This document shows positions 15,859 to 24,768 of a DNA stretch of 64,000 bases, piece after piece. Both the position numbers and the translations under genes were made by a program. Origin of the DNA: Bacillota bacterium (lineage in GTDB: Bacteria; Bacillota; Clostridia; Oscillospirales; Ruminococcaceae); assembly GCA_023391875.1 (NCBI GenBank), contig JAEWAB010000004.1, positions 558,001 to 622,000 on the forward strand. The letters run 5' to 3'. The number at the start of each line of letters is the position of its first letter. Within the stretch, counting starts at the first letter, position 1. The notes below the pieces were generated by a model that did not search any database, was not told the origin of the DNA, and saw nothing but the letters and a program-made list of their open reading frames with translations.

Positions 15859-17127
15859 ATGCTCGCCGGGCTGCGCAACAGAATAGCCAACAACCCCTTT
15901 TTTAAAAGCGTACTCATTCTTATGGGCGGGTCGGTGCTGTCGCAGGTCATACCGTTTCTGGCTTCCCCTGTACTAAGCCGCATCTACACGCCGGAGCATT
16001 TCGCCACCTTTACACTTTTTCTATCCACCGTAAACATCCTTGGGGTGATTACCTCGCTCAAATACGACCTTGCCATTGTCGTGGCGCGGGAGGATGAAGC
16101 CCCCGCCGTGTTCTGGCTCTGCCTGTTTTTATCGGGCGGGCTGATGGTGCTTTCGTTCCTGCTCGCCCCGTTGTTTGTCGCGCTCCTGCCTTCCTTAAGT
16201 GAAGAGCACGGGGTGGGATGGGTGTATATGGTGCCGCTTTCGGTATTTTTAACGGGGATTTTTTCTGCGCTGGATTTTTACAACCTGCGCCTCAACCGCT
16301 ACCGCATCATCACGCAGGCAAACGTGGTAAGGTCGGTGATATCCGCGGCGGTTCAAATATTACTTGGGCTGACGGGCTTTGGCGTTTACGGGCTGATGGT
16401 GGGGCAGCTTCTGGCCTACCTTGCGGGGGATATGGTGCTCATGCGCAAGCTTGCCCCCCATGTAGCCAAGCCGGACTTTAAGCAGATGGCAGGTATGGCA
16501 AAGATGTACCAAAGCTTCGCGAAGTACACCATGCCCGGCACGCTGGCGACCACCCTCAGCTACAACTCGGTCTCTTACTTTTTAACCGCCTTCTTCAAAC
16601 CCGCCGAGCTTGGCTACTACGCGCTAATTAATCAGGTGCTCAGCGCGCCGCTTACGGTAATTTCGGGCGCCGTCGGCAATGTATTCTTAAAAAAGTCCTC
16701 GGATGAGGCCGCCCACAGCCGCATGACTGTCCAAACCTTCTCCTCCGTCACCCGGGTGCTTACGCTGCTCTCGGTACCGGTGTTTACCGTTTTGTTTGTG
16801 TTTGCCACGCCGATCATCCGTATCTTTTTAGGGGAGCAGTGGCTGCCCGCCGCCGCCATGGTGAGGGCGCTCATCCCGATGTTCCTCGCGAGGTTTATCA
16901 TCACCCCCGTTTCCTCCAGCGCTATTGTCGCCGGCAGGCAGGGCGCGTCGATGGTATGGCAGTTTTCGCTGCTCGCCGCGTCCGTCATCCCGGCCTTGGT
17001 ACAGGTGATAACCCCGCTGCCCATTCTGTCGTATCTAACGCTGTTGTCTGTGCTTGTCGCCCTGTGTTATGTGGTGTTTTATCTCTACTGCAGGCGAATT
17101 CTCAAGCAATTGGATACTGTCAAGTAA
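15859..17127 (+). CDS. Wzx-type polysaccharide flippase
   Basis: About 422 residues, twelve or more hydrophobic helices, MATE/PST superfamily. It should move undecaprenyl-diphosphate-linked oligosaccharide units across the membrane. The N-terminal pattern with ILMGGSVLSQVIPFLASPVL, followed by SRIYTPEHFATFTLF, is characteristic of O-antigen/teichuronic acid-like flippases. It begins 18 bases after capD and is 22 bases from the polymerase gene. ATG 15859 or GTG 15853 could be the start; the difference is two residues. Confidence 0.9.
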   Translation: MLAGLRNRIANNPFFKSVLILMGGSVLSQVIPFLASPVLSRIYTPEHFATFTLFLSTVNILGVITSLKYDLAIVVAREDEAPAVFWLCLFLSGGLMVLSFLLAPLFVALLPSLSEEHGVGWVYMVPLSVFLTGIFSALDFYNLRLNRYRIITQANVVRSVISAAVQILLGLTGFGVYGLMVGQLLAYLAGDMVLMRKLAPHVAKPDFKQMAGMAKMYQSFAKYTMPGTLATTLSYNSVSYFLTAFFKPAELGYYALINQVLSAPLTVISGAVGNVFLKKSSDEAAHSRMTVQTFSSVTRVLTLLSVPVFTVLFVFATPIIRIFLGEQWLPAAAMVRALIPMFLARFIITPVSSSAIVAGRQGASMVWQFSLLAASVIPALVQVITPLPILSYLTLLSVLVALCYVVFYLYCRRILKQLDTVK

Positions 17128-17149
17128 TTAATAAGCAAGAGGTAGCCGC

Positions 17150-18571
17150 ATGAAATGGATAACCAATACATCCGCCAGGTTAAGAGCGCATGTTACACCT
17201 GCGTTTGAGCTTTTGTACCTTGCCTGCGTGTTCTTTATGATGCTCGAGATCGCCACCCCCTTGCCCGTGAGCCTGTACAAAGGGCTGTATGTGGGAACCT
17301 TTATCGCGCTTGGGGTAAAGCTGCTATTTGAGAAAAAGCTGGGGTTAAGGCGGCTGTTTTCGTCCACCCGCAGGTTCTACGGGGTTTTAAGCCTGTTTTT
17401 CTTATTATTCCTCTATATCTTAGCCGACATTGTGGGGGTATTTTATTCCCCGGTGCCAGACTTCGCGCTTGTAAAATATCTTGTCATCGTACCCATGCTG
17501 CTGTTTCTGGTGCCCACCATCTACTATATCAAAAGCCCCGAGCGACTGGATAAGCTCTACAGAACGCTGGCGCTTTCCGGCTTATCGACGGGGCTGCTTT
17601 CACTCTCCAACTACTTTGTGTTTGAGTTCATGCCGTTGCCTTACATCCGCCGCCTTTCAATGATATCGGATTACAACCGCTACGCCGAAAACCTGTACAT
17701 CAGCATGGTGCTGGGCGCCTTCTTTCTGTTAAACGCACGTTTTAAGCCGCGTACACAGGCGCTTTTGCTCTTTTCTCACCTCACCTTCCATGCCATCGTC
17801 ATTACCTTAAGCGGCTCGCGCAGAACCTATATCCTGATGTTCCCCGCCCTCGCGGCCATCCTACTCTACAAGGCGTTTTATGTGGCGCGGTACAGCCCCA
17901 CCGAAATATCCGCGTTTAAGCGGCTGGTCGCAGGGGTACTGCTCACCGTACTTTGTGTTGGGGCAGTGGGCGCCGCCGAGAACGGGTTTAAGGGGTACTC
18001 CGATATCAAATATCAGCAGGAGGTCGAAAGCGGAGGCGGTGAGGTTACCGAAGAGAACAGCGTCGAGAATGTCATTGACACCATCGGCACGGGCGGCATG
18101 TTTGATAAACGGGCGGTTATCTGGCGCGTGGCGTATAAAGAGGCGCTAAACTATAGCGTTAAGGACATACTAATAGGGCGCGGCAGCGGCTATGAGGTGT
18201 ACCTGTACGACATCACGAAGGACGAATCGCTTGTAAAGGCCTACGAGAGCTTCGAGAATAAGCCGAAGAACTGGATGAGCCCGCACAACTTTGTGCTGGC
18301 GGACTTTCTAAGTGGCGGCATCATCAAGCTCGGCCTTGGCCTTGCACTGCTCGGCGCGGTAATGGTTCGGTTAGTGATGTTGTTAGCACGCAGCCCGGGG
18401 CGCGCGCTGCCGCTTGCCATTACAATGGCGCTGCTCTATTTTAATGTGTTTATCTCAGGCCGGTACGGCATAGTGTACGATAAATTTTACTACATCCTGC
18501 TCGCCTGCCTTGCCGCCGAAAGCGTGTTTGCCGCCCGTGCGCGGGATACCGCTGAAGCCGCGAGCGGGTAA
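17150..18571 (+). CDS. O-antigen ligase/polymerase family membrane protein (Wzy-like)
   Basis: 473 residues, ten or more hydrophobic helices with one large extracellular loop (about 285-385) that contains WMSPHNFVLADFLSGG, the WaaL/Wzy_C-type loop histidine region, and a preceding SGSRRT motif. In this position, after the flippase, the expected job is polymerising repeat units on the outer face of the membrane. Sequence alone does not separate polymerase from ligase; in a single-membrane organism polymerase is more likely. Confidence 0.85.
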   Translation: MKWITNTSARLRAHVTPAFELLYLACVFFMMLEIATPLPVSLYKGLYVGTFIALGVKLLFEKKLGLRRLFSSTRRFYGVLSLFFLLFLYILADIVGVFYSPVPDFALVKYLVIVPMLLFLVPTIYYIKSPERLDKLYRTLALSGLSTGLLSLSNYFVFEFMPLPYIRRLSMISDYNRYAENLYISMVLGAFFLLNARFKPRTQALLLFSHLTFHAIVITLSGSRRTYILMFPALAAILLYKAFYVARYSPTEISAFKRLVAGVLLTVLCVGAVGAAENGFKGYSDIKYQQEVESGGGEVTEENSVENVIDTIGTGGMFDKRAVIWRVAYKEALNYSVKDILIGRGSGYEVYLYDITKDESLVKAYESFENKPKNWMSPHNFVLADFLSGGIIKLGLGLALLGAVMVRLVMLLARSPGRALPLAITMALLYFNVFISGRYGIVYDKFYYILLACLAAESVFAARARDTAEAASG

Positions 18572-18619
18572 AGAGGAATGGGCGGCCTAGCAGAGAGGAA
18601 AGAGGGGAGGCGAAACGGC

Positions 18620-19699
18620 ATGATGATGTTTATTAGCTATGTGGATTTTGAAGATAAGCGTTCCGGCTCCACCGTGCGCCCGCAAAAGATGTGCGACGCG
18701 TTTGTAAAGCTCGGCTTTGAGGTGTTTTTGGTCTCGGGCGCGCAGAATAACCGTGCCAAACGGCGCGAAACCGTGCGAAAGGTGCTTGATAGACTCGAGA
18801 AGCTTTCCCCCGATTTCTGCTATATCGAGCTACCGTCCGGACCGATCTTCAATCAAATAGATCGCACGTTCATCCGGCGATTGCACCGCATGGGGGTGCC
18901 GATAGCGGTGTTTTACCGCGACGCGTTTTATAAGTTTGCCTCATGGTGGCAGATAAGCCCGCACAAACGGCTCGCGGTAAGGCTGCTGCACGCCGCCGAT
19001 AATCTTACACTCTCCCGCTGCTGCGATATCGTGTATTTCCCCTCCAAAACCATGGCGGGGCTCTTTTCGTTCCCGCAAAAGGGGGTGCTGCCGCCCGCGT
19101 GTGAAAAAAGGTTTTTAAACCCGAGGGAGGAGCCGCGCACCTGCATCTATGTCGGCGGGCTTTCCAAGCGCTACGGCACCGATATCCTGCTGTTCGCGTT
19201 TGAGCTGCTCAACCGCTCGGGCAGCTACCCGCTTATCATCGTCTGCCGCGAGGGGGAAAAGAAGGAGATAGACGCAAAGTACCTCTCCAAGCCCTGGCTC
19301 ACCGTCGCGCACGCCACGGGGGAGGCACTGGAGCGCTACTACAGCCGCGCCGACATCGGCCTGTACTGCGGCAGGCGCGACATCTATATGGATTTCGCCA
19401 TGCCGGTAAAGGTATTCGAGTACCTTTCGTACGGGCTGCCGGTCGTCACCACCAACTGCACCGAGATCGCCGCGTTTGTACAGCGGTACGACGTAGGCAC
19501 GGTGGTGAACGACGAAGCGAGGGCCATTGCGAGCGGGGTGCGGGAGCTGATTGCCCACCCGCAGACCTACAAACGGTTTTACAATAACGCGGTCGCTGCC
19601 GTCAAGCGTGAACACCTGTGGGAACACCGTGCCGCTCAGGTGGCCGCCGACCTTGCCGCGATTACCGGCGCAGTGCTGGAGCCGGATGATGAAACCTAG
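18620..19699 (+). CDS. glycosyltransferase, GT4-like (GT-B fold)
   Basis: 359 residues. The C-terminal half has the GT-B donor-site pattern: YVGGLSKRYGTDILLFAF (start of the second domain), YYSRADIGLYCG, and FAMPVKVFEYLSYGLPVV with the glutamate-containing nucleotide-sugar loop. The N-terminal half is less typical (FEDKRSGSTVRPQKM), so the acceptor cannot be guessed. ATG 18620 has GGAGG 9 bases upstream; an in-frame ATG at 18578 has none. It stands 48 bases after the polymerase gene. Confidence 0.85.
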   Translation: MMMFISYVDFEDKRSGSTVRPQKMCDAFVKLGFEVFLVSGAQNNRAKRRETVRKVLDRLEKLSPDFCYIELPSGPIFNQIDRTFIRRLHRMGVPIAVFYRDAFYKFASWWQISPHKRLAVRLLHAADNLTLSRCCDIVYFPSKTMAGLFSFPQKGVLPPACEKRFLNPREEPRTCIYVGGLSKRYGTDILLFAFELLNRSGSYPLIIVCREGEKKEIDAKYLSKPWLTVAHATGEALERYYSRADIGLYCGRRDIYMDFAMPVKVFEYLSYGLPVVTTNCTEIAAFVQRYDVGTVVNDEARAIASGVRELIAHPQTYKRFYNNAVAAVKREHLWEHRAAQVAADLAAITGAVLEPDDET

Positions 19700-19740
19700 G
19701 CACTTGCCAATCTCATCAACAAAAAGGAGTGATGCCCCGT

Positions 19741-20829
19741 ATGAAGATATTGTTTTTGTCGGCGGCAAACTCTTCGCACACCGTTAAGTGGGTGAACACC
19801 TTGGCACAGCACGGGCACAAGGTGCTATTAGCCTCTCAGGTCGACCATCGGGCGGAGGAGGGGGTGCTTTTGCCGCTTGTACAGGTGGAGTATCTGGTGC
19901 ACGGCGGGCCGCTTGGCTACTACCGCAACGCCCCGCAGCTGAAAGAGCTTGCCGCCGTCTATCAGCCGGAGGTGGTAAACGTGCATTACGCAACGGGCTA
20001 CGGCACCCTCGGGCGGCGCGCGTGCCTGCACCCCGTACTGCTTTCGGTGTGGGGCAGCGATGTGTACGACTTCCCGCAAAAGGGCTATTTTCAGCGCCGT
20101 ATGCTCGAAAAAAACCTCGCCTCGGCAGCGGCGGTGGCCTCTACCAGCCACATCATGGCGGAGTGCACCAAACAGTATATACACGACGACACGCCGGTGT
20201 TTATCACCCCCTTCGGGGTTGACACGGAGCGGTTTAAGCCGCTGCCAAATACTGCCTCCGGCGAGTTTGTCATCGGCACCGTTAAAAGACTAGAGCCGGA
20301 ATGCGGTATCGACATCCTGCTCAAGGCCTTTAAAATCTTCCGCACGATGGTGCGTATCCATGAGCCGCAAAAAAAGCTGCGGCTTAAAATCTACGGGCAG
20401 GGCAGCGAATACACCCCGCTGCTCGGCCTTGCGCGCGAGATACTCATCAGCGACGAGACCGACTTTATGGGGCAGGTTCCGAACACCGAGGTGCCCCTCG
20501 CGCTTGCGCAGATGGATATTGTCTGCCTGCCAAGCAGGCGCGAAAGCTTCGGGGTGGCGGCGCTGGAGGCCATGGCGTGCGAGCGCGCGGTGGTCGCGAG
20601 CGATGCCGACGGCTTTTTGGAGACGATCAAGGACGGGCAGACGGGTATTATCGTGCATGAGCTTGACGAAAACACCCTTGCCGACGCGCTGTTTAAGCTT
20701 TATCAAAACGATCTGCTCCGCAGGGCCTTGGGCTACGCCGGGCGGCAGCATGTGCAGCAGCAGTACGGTACGGAGCAGTGCCTGATACAGATGGAAGAGG
20801 CGCTTTTTTACGCCGCGCACGCCCGTTAA
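19741..20829 (+). CDS. glycosyltransferase family 4 protein
   Basis: 362 residues with both GT-B domains. N-terminal: MKILFLSAANSSHTVKWVN, then WGSDVYDFP and NPGVD-type loop TPFGVDTERF; C-terminal: GTVKRLEPECGIDILLKAF and the E-x7-E donor motif in RRESFGVAALEAMA. Such enzymes transfer sugars from nucleotide donors to the growing lipid-linked unit on the cytoplasmic side. Starts at 19732 and 19729 are also in frame; 19741 begins with the usual MKILF strand. Confidence 0.92.
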   Translation: MKILFLSAANSSHTVKWVNTLAQHGHKVLLASQVDHRAEEGVLLPLVQVEYLVHGGPLGYYRNAPQLKELAAVYQPEVVNVHYATGYGTLGRRACLHPVLLSVWGSDVYDFPQKGYFQRRMLEKNLASAAAVASTSHIMAECTKQYIHDDTPVFITPFGVDTERFKPLPNTASGEFVIGTVKRLEPECGIDILLKAFKIFRTMVRIHEPQKKLRLKIYGQGSEYTPLLGLAREILISDETDFMGQVPNTEVPLALAQMDIVCLPSRRESFGVAALEAMACERAVVASDADGFLETIKDGQTGIIVHELDENTLADALFKLYQNDLLRRALGYAGRQHVQQQYGTEQCLIQMEEALFYAAHAR

Positions 20830-20874
20830 CACCGCAAACGCAGGGCAAAGAGAGGACATGGGTTGTGAAAAACG

Positions 20875-22089
20875 ATGAATATTCTCATTATTAATCACTA
20901 CGCGGGCAGCGAGGCCATGGGCATGGAATACCGCCACTTCTACCTTGCCAAGGAGCTTGCCAGGCTAGGGCACCACGTCACCATCGTGGCGGCGAGCTTT
21001 ACCCACCTGCGCGGTAAAAACCCTCACCCAGAGGAATCGATAGAGGAGTACACCGAGGACGGGGTGCATTTTTTGCTGCTCAAGGCGCCGCCGTACTACC
21101 GCAACAACCTTTACCGCGCCAGAAACGTGGCTGTGTTTCTCACAAAGCTTCGGCTTAGCGCCCGCCGCATTGCGGATACCTATACCCCCGATGTGGTGGT
21201 GGCATCCTCCACCTATCTGTTGGATATCTACCCCGCCCGCCGCATCGCGCGCCTTTCGGGCGCAAAGCTGGTGTTTGAGCTGCACGACGTCTGGCCGATG
21301 AGCCTGACCGAGCTTTACGGTATCAAGGACGCTCACCCCTTTGTGCAGCTGCTCAAGCGCGCCGAGAAAGACAGCTACCAAAAAAGCAACAGCATCGTTA
21401 CCATCCTGCCGCGTGCCGACCTGCGCGCGCAGGAAATTGGCGTCACCGGTAAACGCATCACCTATGTACCCAACGGCGTTTCCCCCTCGGCGGAGGAGTC
21501 TCCGATGGTGAGCGACGCGCAGCGGCGCATCATGGAACTCAAGAAGCGCGGCATCTTTACGGTTGTCTACGTGGGCGGGTTTGCTGAGGCCAATGCGCTC
21601 GAGACCATCATCGAAGCGGCGGGCCTGCTGCCCGAGGGCGTTGCCGTCGTGCTGGTGGGCAAAGGCGACTGCAAGCAGGAGCTGGTGGCGCGCGCGGCTC
21701 ACAAAAAGCTGCGCAATGTGTATTTTGAGGAGTACGTACCAAAAAATCAGATACAAGCGGTGCTGCGGGAGGCCGACTGCCTGTATATCGGCGCACGCAA
21801 AAGCCGCCTTTACCGCTACGGCGTCAGCATGAACAAGCTGTACGACTACATGCTTTCCGCGCGCCCTATCCTGTTTGGTATCGACGCCGCCAACAACGAG
21901 GTCTCCCTCTGCGGTTGCGGCATCAGTATAGAGGCCGAGCAGATTCGCGCCCTTGCCGAGGGCATTGTGAACATGCAAGTGCTCACCCCGCAGCAGCGCA
22001 GCGAGCTGGGGCGGCGCGGGCGGGATTACGTGCTGCACAACCGCAGCTACGAAGCGCTCGCGCAATCCTTTATCAAGGCGATTCAATAA
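20875..22089 (+). CDS. glycosyltransferase family 4 protein (WbuB-like)
   Basis: 404 residues. The N terminus MNILIINHYAG, with GMEYRHFYLAKELARLGHHV, and the later AKLVFELHDVWPMSLTELYG are characteristic of the WbuB/GT4 group that adds amino-sugar-like residues in O-antigen and capsule synthesis. The donor half contains YVGGFAEANALETIIEAAGL and KLYDYMLSARPILFGID. Donor and acceptor are unknown. It is 45 bases downstream of the previous glycosyltransferase. Confidence 0.92.
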   Translation: MNILIINHYAGSEAMGMEYRHFYLAKELARLGHHVTIVAASFTHLRGKNPHPEESIEEYTEDGVHFLLLKAPPYYRNNLYRARNVAVFLTKLRLSARRIADTYTPDVVVASSTYLLDIYPARRIARLSGAKLVFELHDVWPMSLTELYGIKDAHPFVQLLKRAEKDSYQKSNSIVTILPRADLRAQEIGVTGKRITYVPNGVSPSAEESPMVSDAQRRIMELKKRGIFTVVYVGGFAEANALETIIEAAGLLPEGVAVVLVGKGDCKQELVARAAHKKLRNVYFEEYVPKNQIQAVLREADCLYIGARKSRLYRYGVSMNKLYDYMLSARPILFGIDAANNEVSLCGCGISIEAEQIRALAEGIVNMQVLTPQQRSELGRRGRDYVLHNRSYEALAQSFIKAIQ

Positions 22090-22108
22090 AACTATTCGAG
22101 GAATTACC

Positions 22109-22804
22109 ATGTTAGCAAAGGATGTAAAATCACTGCCGCAAAGGATGCAGGGCCGCGAAACCGAGAAGTACCTCTCGCTGCTCAACCGCCGCAGAGGCAC
22201 CCTTGCGCTCAAGCGCGCCTTTGATATCCTCGCTTCGCTGATCCTGCTCATCCTCCTGCTGCCGCTCTTTTTACCGGTCGCGCTGCTGGTGGGGATCACC
22301 TCGCGCGGCGGCGTCTTCTTTCGCCAGCAGCGGGTAAAACAGAACCTGGAGCTGTTTCATATCCTTAAATTCCGCACGATGCGGGTAGACTCCGCCAACA
22401 CGCTGCAGCTTACCACCAAAAACGATTCCCGCATCACCGCTGTCGGGCGGTGGCTGCGCAGGCTGCATCTGGATGAGATGCCGCAGCTTGTGAACGTGCT
22501 TATCGGGGATATGTCGCTGGTCGGGCCCCGCCCCGAGGTGCCGCGCTACGTGGAAAAATACACCGACAAGTGGCTTGCGACCCTGCTCGTACCCTGCGGC
22601 CTTACCTGCACCTCCAGCATCTTCTTTCGCAACGAAAACGATATGCTGGAAAAAAGCGAGGACGCCGAAAAGTGCTATCTTGAAGAAATCCTGCCGGTGA
22701 AGATGGATTATAACCTGAAATATGTTCGCGATATCACCGTCCCGCGGGATATTAAAATACTGCTGCAGACGGTGCTGAGTGTTTTTAACCGCTCACCACT
22801 TTAA
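22109..22804 (+). CDS. bacterial sugar transferase (priming phosphoglycosyl transferase)
   Basis: 231 residues, monotopic PGT of the PglC/WcaJ catalytic-domain type. KRAFDILASLILLILLLPLF is the re-entrant membrane helix; the catalytic region has LKFRTM, the Asp-Glu pair in LDEMPQLVNVLIGDMSLVGP and RPEVPRYV. It transfers sugar 1-phosphate to undecaprenyl phosphate and so starts the lipid-linked unit. It is the last gene of the cluster although its reaction is first. A GCCCCGC/GCGGGGC hairpin lies 43 bases after its stop. Confidence 0.94.
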   Translation: MLAKDVKSLPQRMQGRETEKYLSLLNRRRGTLALKRAFDILASLILLILLLPLFLPVALLVGITSRGGVFFRQQRVKQNLELFHILKFRTMRVDSANTLQLTTKNDSRITAVGRWLRRLHLDEMPQLVNVLIGDMSLVGPRPEVPRYVEKYTDKWLATLLVPCGLTCTSSIFFRNENDMLEKSEDAEKCYLEEILPVKMDYNLKYVRDITVPRDIKILLQTVLSVFNRSPL

Positions 22805-22846
22805 AAAGCTGCGAAAGTATGGTAAATTATATATGTGTATGTAATT

Positions 22847-22871
22847 GCCCCGCAAGGTTGCAAAGCGGGGC
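22847..22871 (+). terminator. hairpin after the polysaccharide cluster
   Basis: GCCCCGC (22847-22853) pairs with GCGGGGC (22865-22871). Only TT follows, so intrinsic termination would be weak; it may be a processing or attenuation site. Confidence 0.45.
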
Positions 22872-22900
22872 TTAACCGTATAGGGAAGGTGGCAAGGTGT

Positions 22901-23512
22901 ATGGCTTACGATGCGTTTTCCGAAGGGGTGGAGCTTGGCGGGCTCCGGACAACCTATGAAATCAACATTCTGGTGTGTTACCTGCTCAAAAGCGTAAACA
23001 CCGCCTTTACCAAGCAGCAGCTCTGCGATATTCTGCAGCACGACGGGCTGGTAAACTACTTTGAGCTTACCAATTCGATTAACGAGCTGGTCAAGCTCAA
23101 GCAGATCGAGCCCGAGAAAACCGTAAACGGCGAAGAGGCCTACCGTGTAACCGAGCTGGGCGCAAAGGCCTGTGCGGTGATAGAACGCACCGTCTCCGCC
23201 TCGGTGCGGGAGAAGGCCATCAAGGCTGCCCTGCGGCTGATGGCGCGCGAAAGCCGCGAGCGCATGAACAAGGTGGAGATTTCACAGGTGAAGGACGGCT
23301 GCATCGTCACCATGCGCATGCTCGACGTGGGCTCCGATCTTATGGAGCTCAAGCTGTTCATGCCCGATATGATGCAGGCGAACATGGTAAAGCGCCAGTT
23401 TTTAAACGACCCGCAGCTGCTCTACAAGGGCGTGCTGTCGCTGCTGCTGCGCGATTTGGACGATTTCGGCGGCCTTGCCCCCTCCGAGGAAGAGCCGCTC
23501 TACGACGAATAG
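22901..23512 (+). CDS. DUF4364 family protein (winged-helix-like)
   Basis: About 203 residues, cytoplasmic. The first ~90 residues look like a winged helix (INILVCYLLKSVNTAFTKQQ, then YFELTNSINELVKLKQIE, then YRVTELG), the rest is alpha/beta without known motif. The domain (DUF4364) is widespread in Clostridia; its function has not been defined as far as I know, although the N-terminal half suggests DNA binding. It precedes sbcD by 45 bases. ATG 22901 is favoured over ATG 22835, which would add a stretch overlapping the upstream hairpin. Confidence 0.8.
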   Translation: MAYDAFSEGVELGGLRTTYEINILVCYLLKSVNTAFTKQQLCDILQHDGLVNYFELTNSINELVKLKQIEPEKTVNGEEAYRVTELGAKACAVIERTVSASVREKAIKAALRLMARESRERMNKVEISQVKDGCIVTMRMLDVGSDLMELKLFMPDMMQANMVKRQFLNDPQLLYKGVLSLLLRDLDDFGGLAPSEEEPLYDE

Positions 23513-23557
23513 CCTTTATGCCCAAGTGTAAAACCTCAATGATAGGATATGGATTAA

Positions 23558-24721
23558 ATGAGGATTGTACATATCGCCGACCTGCACCTCGGCAAAACCC
23601 TTTTTGAGATACCGCTTATAGACGACCAGCGCCTGTGGCTGCTTGCGCTCATTGACGCATTAAAAGAGCTGCGCGCCGATGTACTGGTGGTGGCGGGCGA
23701 CGTTTACCAGCGCTCGGTGCCCTCTACCGAGGCGGTGAGCCTGCTCGATACCTTTTTAAACGAGGTGGTACGCAAGCTCCATATCCCCGTGCTGATGATC
23801 GCGGGTAACCACGACAGCGGCGAGCGCCTCGGCTTTGCCTCCCGCCTGTTTGAGGAAAGCGGGCTGCATGTGTCGGGCAGCGTGGAGAAACAGCTTAAAA
23901 CCGTCATACTGCGCGATGAATACGGTGCGGTGAACTTTGTGCTGCTGCCCTATTTTGAACCGTACCCCATCAAAAAGCTATTTGACGGCGACGACAGCAT
24001 CAAAACCATGAACGATGCCTTTCTGCGTGTAGCGGAGGCTTTTTTTAAAGAGCACGAAGCGGATTTTAACGAGCGTACTGTGCTCATCGCCCATGGCTTT
24101 TTCGGCAGGGACGCAGCACTTGCCCGCTTTTCCGATTCTGAACGCAGCGTGGGCGGCAGCGATATGATGGACAGCACCCTGCTCGAGCGGTTTGATTACG
24201 TGGCGCTCGGGCACCTGCACGCGCCCCAGACGGCGGGTGCGCCGCACATCCGTTACGCGGGCTCACCGCTCAAGTACTCCCTCTCCGAGGCGGGGCAGGA
24301 AAAATCGGTTACGGTCATCGACCTATTTGAAAAGGGCAGGGTGGACATCTTTAACAGGGTAATCCCCGTGCCGCACGACCTGCGCATCCTTACCGGTAGG
24401 GTGGAGGAGCTTACCGCCGCCGCTTCCCTGGCAGGGCAGGAGGTAAACGACTATATTTACGCCGTGCTCACCGATAAGGGCGAGGTTTATGGTGCGATGG
24501 AAAAGCTGCGCGCGGTCTACCCGAACATCATCGGCTTAAAACGCGCGGGTATCGAGGCGGAGGCAGCGGCCCTGTCGGCGGGGCTGGAGCTTCAAAAAAA
24601 GACGCCGCCCCAGCTTTTTAATGAGTTTTATAAAGAGATGCTGGGCGAGGATATTACCCCAGAACGCGAGGCCCTGATGCGCGCGGTATTTGAGGCCGCC
24701 ACAAGGGAAGAAATAGTCTAG
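23558..24721 (+). CDS. sbcD: DNA exonuclease subunit SbcD (Mre11-like)
   Basis: 387 residues. Metallophosphoesterase partner of SbcC; the complex opens hairpins and trims blocked DNA ends. All phosphodiesterase motifs are seen: DLHLGK (D8, H10), VAGDVYQR, GNHDSGE, IAHGFF and GHLHAPQ. The C-terminal cap follows. It is 47 bases upstream of sbcC on the same strand. Confidence 0.96.
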   Translation: MRIVHIADLHLGKTLFEIPLIDDQRLWLLALIDALKELRADVLVVAGDVYQRSVPSTEAVSLLDTFLNEVVRKLHIPVLMIAGNHDSGERLGFASRLFEESGLHVSGSVEKQLKTVILRDEYGAVNFVLLPYFEPYPIKKLFDGDDSIKTMNDAFLRVAEAFFKEHEADFNERTVLIAHGFFGRDAALARFSDSERSVGGSDMMDSTLLERFDYVALGHLHAPQTAGAPHIRYAGSPLKYSLSEAGQEKSVTVIDLFEKGRVDIFNRVIPVPHDLRILTGRVEELTAAASLAGQEVNDYIYAVLTDKGEVYGAMEKLRAVYPNIIGLKRAGIEAEAAALSAGLELQKKTPPQLFNEFYKEMLGEDITPEREALMRAVFEAATREEIV

Positions 24722-24768
24722 TTAGGCTTTATGCACTAAGGCGGTAAGGCCGGAAAGGCAGGACTCAC

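Noticed and set aside
20965..22299. 444-residue open frame on the minus strand across a glycosyltransferase gene
   Set aside because: A mirror of a GC-rich coding gene; its translation is rich in Ala, Arg, His and Gln without motif, while the plus strand encodes a clear GT4 enzyme.
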